Shown here piece after piece: positions 49,301 to 62,100 of a stretch of DNA of 64,000 nt. The notes beneath the pieces are model-generated. The model saw nothing but the letters and a program-made list of their open reading frames with translations. It was not told the origin of the DNA and ran no database searches. Position 1 is the first letter of the stretch. Each line of letters begins with the position of its first letter. Source of the stretch: Dipylidium caninum (lineage: Eukaryota > Platyhelminthes > Cestoda > Cyclophyllidea > Dipylidiidae); the NCBI GenBank assembly GCA_017562135.1, contig QEYB01000533.1:124001-188000 (forward strand), given 5' to 3'. A program made the translations under genes and the position numbers.

Positions 49301-52300
49301 GGGAGCGGGGGAGGGGGGGGCGGAAAACTCACGTCGTTCCAGTTTGCGCAGCTCGAGAACCTTGGGTTTGGCCTTCTCGAAAGCGCTCCTCAACTCCTCA
49401 CTTCGTTCCACGCGTTTGAGGCTGGCCATGCGTCTGAACGGGTTTTCTATGGGGGAGTTGAGAGAAAAGAGCCTATGTCTTGGAGGCATAAACGCAGAAA
49501 CACAAATTGGTCGTGCGCTATCGGGGGGAGGCCTGCTTCCATTGCCACCGGAATCCGTGACAAGTGAGCTGACGGAGTGCACCGAAGCGGACCTCGGCAC
49601 CACGCCAAAATGTGCGCTCACAAAGCCAAATTGTCCCTGGTGGCTGCGACTGCCCTGTTTCAGCACGGCCGACCAGGCAGCTCCAGCTCCAACCATTACA
49701 TTTGCGAGGGCATCTTTCGCTCCCTCAATGATTAAACGACGCATCCTACGCATAGTCTTGTCCCCAACAAAGGGTGTCCGTGTCCAAGCGAGAGTTCGCC
49801 CCGAGGCCATTTCTCCGCCAGCTGCTTCATGAGCAGCGTTCTTGTAAGGTGTTGGCAGAATGTATTCCAAACGGTTATATATGTTCGGCTGTTCTACAGT
49901 GTCGCAACAAGGGTGGAAGGTCACCGATCTCGGCAAAACGCACTCCTCGGGGCGGCTGAAGCATGGCGTTTGACGGAACACTCGTCGAAAGGACGATAGA
50001 CGCCGGACCCGCGATTAATTCTCCGTAGGGACGCCATCCAACCTACGACAGGGCCACAGTGGGGCGGAGAGGTTCTTCTCCTCCCCTTTTCTGCAAGACC
50101 GCAGACTGAATTTCCTATCCCAATCACGTCTGAGTGCGGAAGACCCGTGGACGGGTGTTAAAGCGAATGACGGCGGGTAAAGCGGCAACTTTCGGGATTT
50201 CGCATGTCAAGCAACAAAACACATCTGCCTCCTGAGGAGGAAAGGGGCGCGGGAGGAGTGACTTACCGGGCGCGACGTGTTTGAGGTCGGGGCGGTAGTC
50301 GGGCTGTGGGTCGATCAGGAGAGAGCACTCAGAGGCGGCCTCGCCCAGGCTGTTCTTCGCCACCGCGGTCACCGAGTACTCACCGGGGGGTCCGCAGCGA
50401 TTGAATTCCAGGTAGCTGATGCCGCCGTCGTTGTAGATGCGCCACGCACCGCCACCGCCGCTCTGTGGGGAGGAAGGGGAAGGCGGGGTTACGAATGCCC
50501 TTAGACGGGTGACTTTTAACACGCCCCGCCCGCCGCGTCCCCCTCCTTCGAGGGGACATCTGACCGCCTCCCCCCACCTCCGAGCCACGACAGATCCCCA
50601 AGTCGCGATGACAAGTTGTCAGCACCCCCTCTTGCACAACAGTTCTACGCCGACCGATAGGCGAGTGATGTGTTCCGCCCATCAGAGGCGACCAGCTCCA
50701 GTCGTGTGACGCGGCCAGAGTTGCCGTCTTCGAAAGTGATTTCTTCCACATACGCGAAAGTGCCCAGTCCCCCCGAAGACCCAACAGAATTTCCAGGAGG
50801 GCAGTCGGGAGATGTGCGAGGGAGACCGCGGCTGTTCACAAGAAGATGCGCTGATGCACCGTTTTCCGTCGTAGTCGAAGCGTCTAGAGGCTGCCGATCT
50901 GCCAAGAGCAGTAGCCACTGCCACACAGGCACTGATGTCCGCATGCCACCCAAGCCTGCTTCCCTTCATAGCTCCTCTCCGTAGAGGAGACAAAGGAAGG
51001 CGAGCACTCGGTTGGCTTTCGCGGGGGGGACTGAGAAGCGGGGTCGGCCACTCGCGGGTGCGAAGGCGAACTACGAAAGGCGGGGCACGTAGGTGGACTT
51101 ACGGTGGGCAGAACGTCCCCGTTGATGAGCCACTGGACGCGAGGATGAGGATATCCACCAGCCTTGACGAGCAGACGCACCGGGGAGCCCTCAATCGCCG
51201 TGGTGTCCTTCGGCTGCAGTTCGAAACTCGGGGGCGACGGTTGCTGCTCCACTTCCGCGTAGCGTTGGTCCTGCCTGCAATGTCCAACCACCCCGATCAG
51301 AATGGTCCGAACTTCCCCGGCTAGCGAGGCTATTGCCATGCTAGAAAGCAGCACGGACCACGACACCTCCAATTCCATAACCTTATCTGGTAGCTCGGAG
51401 ACTACGACTTCTGACTCGCGCACCTCTGTGGACATTCGGGGTTAGCGACTTCGGCAGCCGAGGTCCCTCGGACATGGCATCGACGCCGTCGGCGAAGAGA
51501 GGAGGACTTCTCTTAGTTTCTGCACCATCTAAGGGGCTTGGAGGAGCGAAGAACGGTTTCATCTCCGAAACTCCAAGCGGGCAGGAGAATTTGGTCTCGG
51601 GTGGCTATGGCGAGGCAGTCGCTAGCCACTCCACCCTTCCACTCTTCATGTCTGCCAGCCTACGCATCACATAAGCCCAACAAGAGACACAACTCAGGCC
51701 GAGGCGAGAGTGACGGGGCCTGAAATGCTTTGTGATGAAGGAACGAGAACCTGCCGCGAGAAGGATAATCGAGGAATGCAGGCACCCGCTGCAGTTGATG
51801 TACCTCACTTGCACCGCCTGGGATGCTTCTTCGCCGTCTGGTGTGAGCGGACACTCGCTGGTCGACTGAGGCGCCCACCAACCCGCCCGAGTCGCATCCG
51901 CTGGCCTTACCCGCCTCCAATCCAAGCACGTCTGGCCACTAAACCATGAGCGCTGACTCCAGGCCCGGCGTCTACTCGGCTGTTCGAGCGGAGAGAGGCG
52001 GAGTGAAAGGGAGCGCCCACTCCCCCACAATGGGCGCTCAGCTCGTGGCGGCCAACAATCCCGCTGACCGAGTGTCGGGGCGATCTTCTACGTTTAGCCT
52101 GAGACGTCCCCTCTTTGGCGAGGTGTGGCGGATAGTGACGCACAGTTCCGGCGAAAACAGCTTCACGAGCAGAGGACTGCTTAGCGGCTGTGGTTAAGGC
52201 GAGGCCAGCACCTTTCAGCTACCGACACGGGAAAGGGACTCTCGGGCATGTCGGAAGGCGCCAACAGGCCAAATCAGCACACTTCACCAAACCAAGTCGC

Positions 52301-55300
52301 CGAGGGTAAGTCCGCGCCACGGGAACAAAGACGCCGTCTTCTCAGGCCAAACATCGTAGCGGGGTGATCCCTCAGAACCTGCGACTGCAACGGTCTCTTG
52401 CGAGCGTCACGAAATCGAAACCAACAGGCACCAACCGACCGGTGCTGCCCTCAGTAATGGAGGCAACCGACGACGAGCGAATGTCTCCGCGAATGGAGCT
52501 GTGCTAAATGCTGCAGTTCTGCGAAGACGTCGAGCGCCAAGCTGCCCCCGAACACGTCCACCAACGAGTCGCTTTATGAGCAAAGCGTCCACACACATGC
52601 GGACATCTTTAGTGCAATTGGGCCGACTTACGTTGCTGAAACCTCGACGGAATCGAGGCTTTGCAGGTAGTTGACGGATTCAGCGGAGAGAACGGAGTCC
52701 GTCACGATGCCCGTACCGCCCTTGCAGCTGAAAGGGATTAGAAGAACGGCCTCGTTCCGCAAGAAATCAACCCTCCCGAACGGGAGCAAAGCAGGGGACT
52801 GGCGCGTCTACCGGAGCGAGCGGGACACCGTGAGGCGACCGACCCGCGCGGGCCTGACGTCTTACCTCAACTCGACCACGTTGCTCTGCGTGGAGCCGGC
52901 GTTGTTCCTCGCCACGCACTGGTACTGGCCACTGTCCTCGGGGTAGGTGTAGTGGATGTCCAGAATCACGTAGCCACGGTCCATCGTCTCGGTGAATCGG
53001 CAGCCTTAAGGGAACATTGACGTCGGCGTGACTGTTTGTCCTACCTCGCCTCAGCCGTCAGCAGTGGGGAGCCTCGTGAGCACAGCACTGGCCATGGGAA
53101 CGCAAAGAGTCTGTCCCACCGCCCCTCCGCCCCCACCCGGCTGCATGGCCTGGGGGCGCACGAGTGACGGGCACAGACGGAGACAGTGTCTTCCTCTCCG
53201 TTCTGCCGTCCCGCGACTCTGAGACCCTGATCACAAGCAGAACTTGGCCAGACCTCAAGAGGCGATTCATGGCTCAAGCACTAATCGCCCCTCGGTCCCC
53301 TCTGTTCGGCGGCGGCCAGTCGGGGAAAATCAGCAACCCCGTGGTGCGGTTTCACCACCTCCGCAAACGCCGCTGCCTCGCCGAGCAGCCTCTCACATTG
53401 TGAAGTGAATCTTAAGGCTCAGAGGCCCAGTGGACCTTGCCCACACGCGACGTGAGCCTTGTCTACTAAAAACCCCCCTACTGGAGGGGAGACCTACCGG
53501 TTTTCAGGGGCTCTCCATCCTTGAACCACTCAACGGTGAGGCTGGGGTCGTTGGCGGGCTGCACGAAAGTCTCGAATTTGGCACGTTCGTTCTCCTTCAG
53601 TCCAATTTGCGGCAGCAGCGGGCGGAGGAATTGCGGCGCACTGGTGAACCGCATCTCCTCCTCCCGTCTGGGCGTGCCGTTCATGGCCAACTGGTTCTCC
53701 ATGGCCGCGAGGTTCATGATCATCGACTCCTCCGGCAGCTGCGAATCCGTGACCACATTGTCCTCCGGCAGAATCCTAAGTGCAACACGAAATGCTGTCG
53801 ATCTCCGTCTCAAGAATGTCTGAAGCCATCAGCGCAAGCAGAAGGCGGTGCGAGAAGGATGCATTGGCCGTCACCGGCTTTCCGCATCTCCTTCGTTTTC
53901 CGAGATTGGCCTGACGACCCAGAACCGGCGGCCTGTTCCATGCCCCCCACTACGCTCCTCAAGATCTCCTAACCGAACCAACTGTCACAAGCGTGTTTTG
54001 CGTCCCAGGTTAATTGACAAGTTTATCGACAGCCTGACTGGCAGACTTGTCGAACGACCGACGGCCCGCCTTCCTTCCCACGTCGGGTGTCCGAAGTGAA
54101 CAACTGCGGCGTTCGGCGAACTGATATCGCTAAGGCCATGTGCGTCCACCCCTCCCCCCCTGCGTCCACTCGGTAGGTCGACAATCATTCGTCCGCTCTC
54201 GGTGCTCTTGGGCGGCCGAGAATTGTGTCTGTTTCCTCCAAAAGAAGCCAGGCGATTCCCCCAGACCGTCCACTTTTCAAGACTGGGAACGGTTGTGGAG
54301 AAGAGACGGCCCGGTTTCAACCAGCGCCTAAACTCATCTTTTGGCCTTTCCCTCCAGCATCGCCTTGTAGGCCCCACCAGCGGCGTTCAGTGCCCATCAG
54401 GCTGCCCTGTCTTCGAGCGCAAGACGAGCCTGAGGAGGGTGGCGCAGTCTCTCCTCCTCCGGCGCGATTGGCCGCCCACTCGCGTGGAAGTGGGCGTCCG
54501 ATTACCCCTCCTTCCAGCCCCCCCCCTCCCCCTCCCCCCGATAAACCCGACCACTTGGCTGACAGGAGTGAGAAGAGGCGGCCAAGAAACTCACGTGACG
54601 ACGCAGCTGGTGGACTGAACAGAGCCATTGGCGGTCTTGGCGACGCAGACGTACTCGCCGGAGTCGGTGGTGTTGGTGTAGAGGAATTGGAATTCCGCGT
54701 AGCCACGATCCAGCACCGCGTTGTGACGTGAGGCTGGAGGCGGGAACGGCAAAGGGTGGCTGAGCGGGACATTCAAAGGCATTTCAACAATGGGAAAAAG
54801 CGACTCCAGGCTCGGTCTGTGCTACGAGGCTCCCACCAAGTTCGGCCGCGCATAACTGAGTCGCACGCCATGGAATTGACTGAACAGGCATGTGCGTGTT
54901 GTCCCCGTAACACGGGAGCACGAGGACCTGCTTTTCCCCGATTACCGGCGTGGCTGCCCAGCCGACAACCCCGCCGCCTGGGGCCGTGACCTGCCCAGTC
55001 CGGACACGCTCGCAGCCACCCTCTTCTCCGTGGCCTCGTCTACTTCCGACGCTATAAACCGACCCCGAAGGTTGTTGTGGCCGGATGAATGACGTGCCGA
55101 TGCATGTTAGCGACAGACCGCTTGCCACTCTGCAGGCTTATCGCAACCGGCAAGTCCCAAGACCCTACACTTTGTCGCGTAGGCGGAGCTGTTTTCTCGA
55201 GACCCGAAGACCTTCCAAATCGCTGTGTTTGGCGGACTAGGCGTCTGCCTTATTCGTCTTAGCGAGGAAATTCGAGAGTTTTGTTGTGCGCGGCACGAGG

Positions 55301-58300
55301 TGCCGTTGATGCGGTAAAACCAATCAACCGCCGGACGCCTTGACCGCCTGTGTGCCCCCGTCCGTGGTCACTGGTGAAGGACCTGCCTCAATGTCCACGA
55401 ACCCCCGAATTCCCCCTTTATGCTAGCTTTGGGGGGAACTCCTCGGGCACTTGAATGCCGTGGCCGAGGCAGACCCTCGCCTGTCATCCTTCCCCATGCC
55501 TGAGGGTTGTTGCTTGCTGTTGTGAAGGCGTAATTGGACTCTTTTCCCACATTCGTCGCGGGCGTGGCACACGTGTTCTGTGTTTGCCTTTGGCGAGTCT
55601 ACTTCACTCACCACTTACTCCGCCCTCCCTTTTCGGTGGTTGGGGCGTCAGCCAGTCAGCTTCTGTTAAAATCCTCACGCGGAGAAGTGACAAGAGGAGA
55701 AGTGACAAGAGGAGAGATAACTCACAGGCGGAGAGGACAACTCCGTTTTTGAGCCACTGGACGTCGAGAGTGGGGTCTCCGGCGGGCTTCACGATGGCCT
55801 TGAGGGTGATGCTGTCGCCCTCGTTCACGGTCACCTGGGACACAGGCTGCTGCACAAACTGCGGAGGTCCTTCCGCGTCCCCTCGGTCCATGCTTCTGCG
55901 CGGTTGCTGCAACCAAAGACAACGTCTTCAGCACCCCCCTCCTCTGCTCGGCTTTCAGACCACCTATTGTCTGCATTCGGCGTGCTCGACAATCTCTACA
56001 CCCGCAAGAAGACTTTGTCACGTCGCCTACGCTACCTCCTCCCAACCGTCAATCCTAATAGCCTCAGCGGCTGTGCGGCGAGCCGCCAGTATTGCCGTGT
56101 GCCTTCAGAAAGGGTCCAACCGAAGAGGGGGAGTGTGGAACTCCTCAGAAACTTAGCGACTTGAAGTGGTGCGCCTCTTGGGCAAGTATCGAGGAGCACT
56201 CGTGTCGAGCTCCGGTGAAGGCGGTGATCGATCGACTCGGCGTCTGGGCTCTCCCTCGGGGATTGGCGAGCGCCCCGAGTCGCTGGCTGAGCCTCGACAG
56301 GTTCCATGCGACGGCCGCTTCTCACGCACACAGCGCCGAGGCATGTGGTTGATCGGTTGGTCAGTCGCAGACGCATCGCGGTGAGTAGTTAACACCTCAA
56401 ACTCGCACACAATCACCCAACCACACACACAAGGACACGACACAACAGGGCACATCACGTGGAGACGTCTAAGGGCAATGCAGGGACTGACAACACTCGG
56501 GTCAGCATTCACGCAAATGGAGCCTACTGACGTGCTAACGAAGGGAGAGAGTTGCAGAAGTAGGCGAAATAAGTAGTTGACGGCAGACGGTGAGTCAAAG
56601 TTCCACAGGCAGGCCACGTGGAGGACCCGCCTCCGCGGCCGGGGCCGAGCATGCACCGACGCGGGCCCGCGAGGCGGCTCATCGGACCGCCCAGCACGCG
56701 CTCCAGCGTTGAGTTGGTGGCGGGGGCGGAGGGTCACTACACATTAACCGGCCACCGGTTCCACCGTCGCATGCCATCGCTTACCCGATTGGACGCTTGT
56801 CTTGGCAACTGTAGTGAATAACACCCGCCTTCGTCAGAGGTAATCAGACGGCAGGGGGGGGGGAAGAAACACGGGTTGTCTCATTTCAAACCTCGTCTGC
56901 AGCTCAGCGTGCGATGTTAAAATGCTGTGAAGTGCTCAGGACGGGGGAAAGGGCAGTTGGGGTGAGGGCCGGGGAGGGCACGGAGTGAAGACACTCACCG
57001 GACTGGAAATCCAGGACAGACAAACTGCTGCCTCGTCTGAGACAAGGCCCGACTCCCGTCAACCCTCAATGTCCTAGGCGAGGAGAGTCGTTCTCATGCA
57101 AAGCAGCCCTAATTAGTGTACGAAAGTCCGTCAGTAAATCGACCAACTCGGTGTCGGAAGCCTCGCCTTGACAACTTCGGTCGCCCTCTATCAAAGACGA
57201 AATTACTCGTTCCACATTGAAATACGGTAGAAGAGGTGATCGGTGAGAGGCAGGAAACAGCTGAAATGAACATCCGACCGGAGGACGGGTGGGAGGCAGG
57301 GAAAGCAAACAGTTTGCCGTGCCATAAACACCGCGACACCTAGGGGCGGGCCGGACGGTGGACGTCTGGTCAAGGGCTTCATGGTCATCTGAGAAGTCGC
57401 ATAACCTCCACAAAGCGCCACCCCCCCCGTTCCAGACATGAAAGCAGCAGATGGGTGTGGAAGCTGAGAGGAGGCGAACTTAAGCTGCCCAGGTGGTGTT
57501 TTGGTAAGGGAAGATTTTGAGTCGTCAAGCTGTTGTCGCTCCTTTTTTGGTGATGCAGCCTCCCCCATCCCTGTTGTTATTCTCCTAACTAATTTTCCAT
57601 CGCTGGTGAAGAGGCATTTCCCCTCTCCGAGGAGTCTGACACCCTTGCGTCCAAGTGGACAAGACAGAGGTGCTGCAAGCGGCGCAGACGAACCCACTAG
57701 CGATCGTACTTTGCACTCCTTTTAGCTTTACCACAAGACAACTTCAGTCAAAACTGCTTCCGTCCCCTCAGTCTCCCCGTCGGGAAAGGAGGTAGCGGCT
57801 TCGCTGTTGACGGGCGCCAAAGAGAGACTGCTAAAGATTCTATGACTTCCTACCCGCTCGGTAAACGATGTTTAAGGAGCGAAGACCGTTGGGGCGAGGG
57901 TTTTGCGGACACGCATGCAACGAATGAAAAATAAGTGTCCGGGGGGCCTCGAATCCGTCAAAGTGAAGTGGCGAGGATCAAACAGACCTACTGCCTAAGA
58001 GAGCCCGAATGGTGGGAGGTCGAAGGGGAGAGGATAGGGAGGCAAGTGAGGTAGGCGCAATGAGACGTACAAGTTGACGAAGCTTCGGTGTGGCAGCCGA
58101 CGGACTCGTGGGCGGTCTCTGGCCAGGCGACTGGGGCACGAGCCTGGGTTGCTGCGCTGACGCCGACTGGAGGAGGATCTGCTGCTGCTGCTGCTGCTGC
58201 TGCTGCGGTGGCTGGCGCTGCAGTTGCTGCTGCGACCACTGCTGGTAGGGGGGCGTAGCCGTGTGTGCTGGCGCGGCTCCGCCCATTGGCTGGTAGCTCG

Positions 58301-59187
58301 CGGGCTGCTGATTGGCCACCGTCCCCGTCCGGTAGGAGCCCCGGTCGATAGGCGCGCCCGCATCCTGCACAAAGTGCTGCGGTTGCCTCTCCTGTTGTTG
58401 CATCTGCAGCGGATATGTCTGTGCAGGTTGACTTGTTTTCCTCATCTGGGCCTGCGCGGCGGGCGAGGAGGCCTGTGCGGGCTGGTAGACGGTCTGCTGA
58501 GGCTGATAAGCCACAGGCTGGAACTGGGACTGCGAAACCTGACGCGATGCCACCTGGACTTGCTGCTGCGGTTGGGCGTTGTAGGCGGGCTGTGACTGAG
58601 GCGGTTGCACTTGGTAAGACGCCTGCGGCGAGTACTGCACCACCCTGGTGGTGGGGCTCGCCTGCGCTGCTTGGTACTGACTTTGACTAGGCGGTGCCTG
58701 GTATTGCGTTTGCCCTGTTTGCGGCTGGGATTGGACATTCGCCGGTTGAGACTGGACGGACGAGGCATAGATCACTCGCGACGGCGATTGCGGCGATGAG
58801 GAATAGAAAAGTTGCTGTGGCTGATTCGGCGCCGCAGCCTGATATTGCGCCTGCGGTTGGTGCTGCGGTTGGTAGAACTGCTGAGGCGAGGCGCCCACCG
58901 TGTAGACCTGGGGGCTGTTGGGGGCCTGTGGAGGAGGCGTACTGAACGGGTTGAGCAGCATAGTAGTTCTGCTGCGGCTGCGGCTGCGGCTGAGGCTGTG
59001 GCTGAGGCGAATAGTAAGTCGTCGACGATATCGTCGAAGCGGGAGGCGGTTGCCGTTGCTGTTGTGGTTGACCCCCTGGCGAATAGTAGACAATTGGGCT
59101 GGGCGCCCCACTGCCCGCCTTCACCACTGGCACGCCTTGCGGTGCGCCTGCCGGGGTCGCAGTGTAGTAGATCGTTTGTGGCTCCAT
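46359..59187 (-). CDS. Kettin/titin-like Ig-domain protein with Q/P/Y-rich N-terminus
   Basis: Probable muscle or cytoskeletal I-band-type protein. Exons: 59187-58071, 55906-55726, 54733-54595, 53775-53498, 53004-52866, 52727-52632, 51274-51103, 50462-50267, 49446-49333, 48489-48212, 46710-46606, 46429-46359; phases agree (about 961 aa). The N-terminal 370 or so residues are Gln/Pro/Tyr/Ser-rich. Ig1 contains PPQFVQQPVSQVTVNEGD and DSGEYVCVAKTANG. Ig2 contains PSLTVEWFKDGEPLKTG, RGYVILDIHYTYPEDSGQYQ. Ig3 contains HPRVQWLINGDV and YNDGGISYLEFNRCGP. The linkers (for example SCKGGTGIVTDS, ENPFRRMASLKRVERSEEL) separate Ig units as in invertebrate kettin. The B-strand cysteine is absent in all three Ig domains. 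After the Igs come Pro/Gln-rich exons with a P10 run. Exon 1 needs a one-base correction near 58910-58924. The C-terminus is not found. It is far shorter than arthropod kettin; other titin-family proteins remain possible. Confidence 0.82.
48767..49981 (-). other. Long open frame across an Ig-gene exon and its flanking introns
   Basis: A frame open for about 400 codons reads straight through the exon at 49446-49333 and into both flanking introns, in the exon's own frame. The exon parts before and after have good splice sites, and the intron-derived sequence has no recognisable domain. The opposite strand is also open over 49116-49832. GC-rich composition may explain both; a retained-intron isoform is the alternative. 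Confidence 0.3.
55680..55715. repeat. Short tandem duplication ggagaagtgacaaga
   Basis: Two adjacent copies of a 15-bp unit plus a partial third lie just inside the intron, next to the donor of the first Ig exon (55726). Confidence 0.7.
58179..58205 (-). repeat. CAG x 9 tract coding polyglutamine
   Basis: On the minus strand nine CAG codons lie inside the Q/P-rich first exon of the Ig protein. They are in the same frame as the surrounding Gln/Ser/Pro sequence, so they are read as glutamine. Pure repeats of this kind are prone to length variation. Confidence 0.85.
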
Positions 59188-62100
59188 CTAATGCAACTGC
59201 GGTAAAAAAGAGGGAAGCGGTCAAAACCTCCACACAACCGCTTCAATGACGAAACGAGGTTTCTACCATCTCCTTGAGACAACTGCCACCACAAGGCGGC
59301 TAACCGAAGCTGAGGGAGGAAAGTATCCTTTGGGCATCTCGAAATGAACACTGGAACGTGGTTTCCCTCCATTCGCCTCGAAAATGCGTGGGCCGCTGAG
59401 CGAAGCCAGTCGGCAGGCTTTGACTTCTTAGATATGCCCCTCGTGAACAGGGAACTGGGAGGTGATCAGATGGCTGTAATCGCAGGGATGCCTCTGAACA
59501 AGTGCACCTCACCACGATAAAAATAGGTGTGAAAGCAGACACGCTGCCCACGAAGATGCTTGGGCGCAAAAGCGGATTCCACTCCCCGTGGTTGCAACAC
59601 AACCCCAGTCGTAGTAGGTGCGAAAAAGAACGTTCTAAAAACGCCTTGCCTGCGAAACGTGCGTTTTTGACATCGTGACAACGTTCTGTGATCTGCGGAG
59701 CAAATGTGTTGCCGTTGTTCGTATTCCCCTTATCGGAGATTTAGCCAAAAGTGATGTGATCGGTCTGGTACCACTGAATTACATGAAATAATTTTATGGC
59801 CTTCCAGACCATATGCGGGCGTCAAAAGAGATGTTGAAGACAACTGGTGGGCTGCTGAGGATTAGGCCACGACCGGATGATTATATGAACTGCAGGTACA
59901 TTTACCAACTTAACAGTACACACAAAAGATACTGATACACTTTTAGGTGACGCTTGGCGTTAGATAGACTACAGTCTCGTTGTCTCTGACCTTTTGTTCC
60001 AGCCAAGGGGTCACATCATTAGGTGGGCGTGTGTTTTGCGAAAAGGAGGGTAGCCCTCGCAACCTGGGACGTGAGACAAGGGCTCTGGGAGTTAACACAT
60101 CCCTTTTTCCTTCAGAATGCTAAACAATAGTACTAAAATCAATTCAGTACGGTCTTTTAAGTGTCGCTTGTACACGTGTGGATTATGTAGGGCGTAGAGC
60201 AATTAAAAACGTTTTTTCTGGCAAATGAAAATGAACCAGGGTTAGCTAATCTTCCGAAAAGGGAGTGTCCACGGCCTCTTCGTTTCTTCACAGAAAGCCA
60301 CCTTCTCTATAATCACCAAAATGCAATACAGACGACTTTTGACTGGCTTTGTTCTCAATTAGCAATCTGATGCCGTCCATTTACGTGGTCAGCATTAGTT
60401 TGGAAACAAATAAATCTACACATCTCGCCTACAACTCGCGACAGGACTTGTTGGAACCCATAGTTAAATATTCCTTTAAGAATTCGGCACTTTCCATCTT
60501 TGGTCAAATTAGTAGCCTTTTGTCCTCACTTCCACTGGCACAATCGTAAGCTGTTCTGCTCTCCCGCCAAATGGAAATCTCCCTCATGTGACTGCCACAA
60601 GGGGATGCTCCTTCACCAACATGTTCTCGAGCGGGGCGATTTGATGGCTAAAAATGAGCTAGTTGTCGAGAAAATCCTCTTTGCTAGAATATAACGTCCC
60701 CGGGGTGCTTCATTTCGCAAATATGCACAAAATCATTCAGTACGACTCGTGCTGCATTTTATCGCGAAGCGCAGCACCGATATCATGTCGCCAGAACTCT
60801 TCTTTCTTTCGGCCTTATTCCCGTGTTTGCAAGTAAAATTCCTTTTTTCAATTTCTACTTTGTAAATTTGCAAAGTCGCCGTTTTGGCCAAAGCGTTCGT
60901 GTCATTTCTGTACAACCCCAGCATTGCCGGTCTAGCACCGCATTGGTTTGCCCTTTTCCCCACAGTTTCCCCATAGGACTGCCGTTCTATTCTTGGACCA
61001 ACAACCTCCTTGCGGCTTGAGCGTTCAATGAGTGGGTGGCGGGTGCACGTATGGGGTTAAAGAAATTCTTCTATCATTTTGAAGCAGGTCCTGGGGCGTC
61101 TCACCAACAAGAAGTCAACGGGACAGAGGACTCCACCCTCAGACCGACTAGGACTGTGTGTGGATTATTCGCAGACTATCACTGACGGTTAGGTTTTCTT
61201 TTACGCCGACTTGGGGGCAATCGGGACACAAACCGGCCTCTTAGAGCATTCTTCCGAGTGGGACGCGAAACGTTGCTTCCTCGGCTGCATGCTTCCTTTT
61301 AGTCACAAGACACGCCTTTCTTTGCCTTGTCTTGCCTTGCCGGCGCTTGTCATGACAAGGGTGACGCAACAGTCCCCAATCAACGCGACTGTCATTGGCG
61401 ATTTAAGTGCAGGCCTCTTATCACACGGGCAAACACTGCGGCCTTTACTCGGACAAAATTCCGCCTTCGACGCTCAAATTGTGTCCCCCATTAACAAAAA
61501 ATGCCGTATGAACCAAACCTTTCCCGAGGGAATGTCCGCTTAAGTTATCTATTTTTAGCTCAAAATGGCCGCTTGTCCGTTCTGGGCGCTGAGGACATAA
61601 TGCATTCACCCCTCGATACTACTTGTAGTAAAGAAGTAATATTATGGTAACAATGGCGAGAAAGTTATTGGCGAAACCACTTGCAATAAATCAGTGACGA
61701 TTGTTTTGATGTGTTTCGACAGCGCAGCCCGATGCCAGTGCTCAGCCTCACCACATCACAGCTAACTAGCGTAGGTGACACGTCGAAGCGCGATAAAAAT
61801 ACGCCTGTTTTTAGGGCCGCCAGGCCGCACAATCAGGCGAGGTCCGCGACGGAAGGAGGAAGAGCAGGGGCCTGGCAGCTAACCGCGCCCCCCTTGCGGT
61901 TGGCTGTTGCAAGTAAGGTTTGGCGAAAAAAATTGTCTCCTCCGCCAAGTGCCAATGAAACTGCCCAACCGACAATGACGCCTCATGTGCAAAACGGAGG
62001 GGATGCGCGTTTTCGGCAAAGAGTGTTCAGAGTGCCGCGCGGCGGGGTTGGGGGTGGAACCGACTACTGGCACGGTGTTATGAGCGCTTGTGAGACGGTG

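Noticed and set aside
49116..49832. Plus-strand 238-codon frame as a separate gene
   Set aside because: Antisense to a well-supported Ig-gene exon, no domain, GC-rich shadow.
55455..56156. Plus-strand 233-codon frame
   Set aside because: Overlaps the first Ig exon on the opposite strand; composition is typical of a shadow frame.
56153..56737. Minus-strand 194-codon Arg/Pro-rich frame as an extra Ig-gene exon
   Set aside because: No acceptor/donor pair fits the required phase, and exon 58071 joins 55906 directly in phase 0; a skipped alternative exon cannot be fully excluded.
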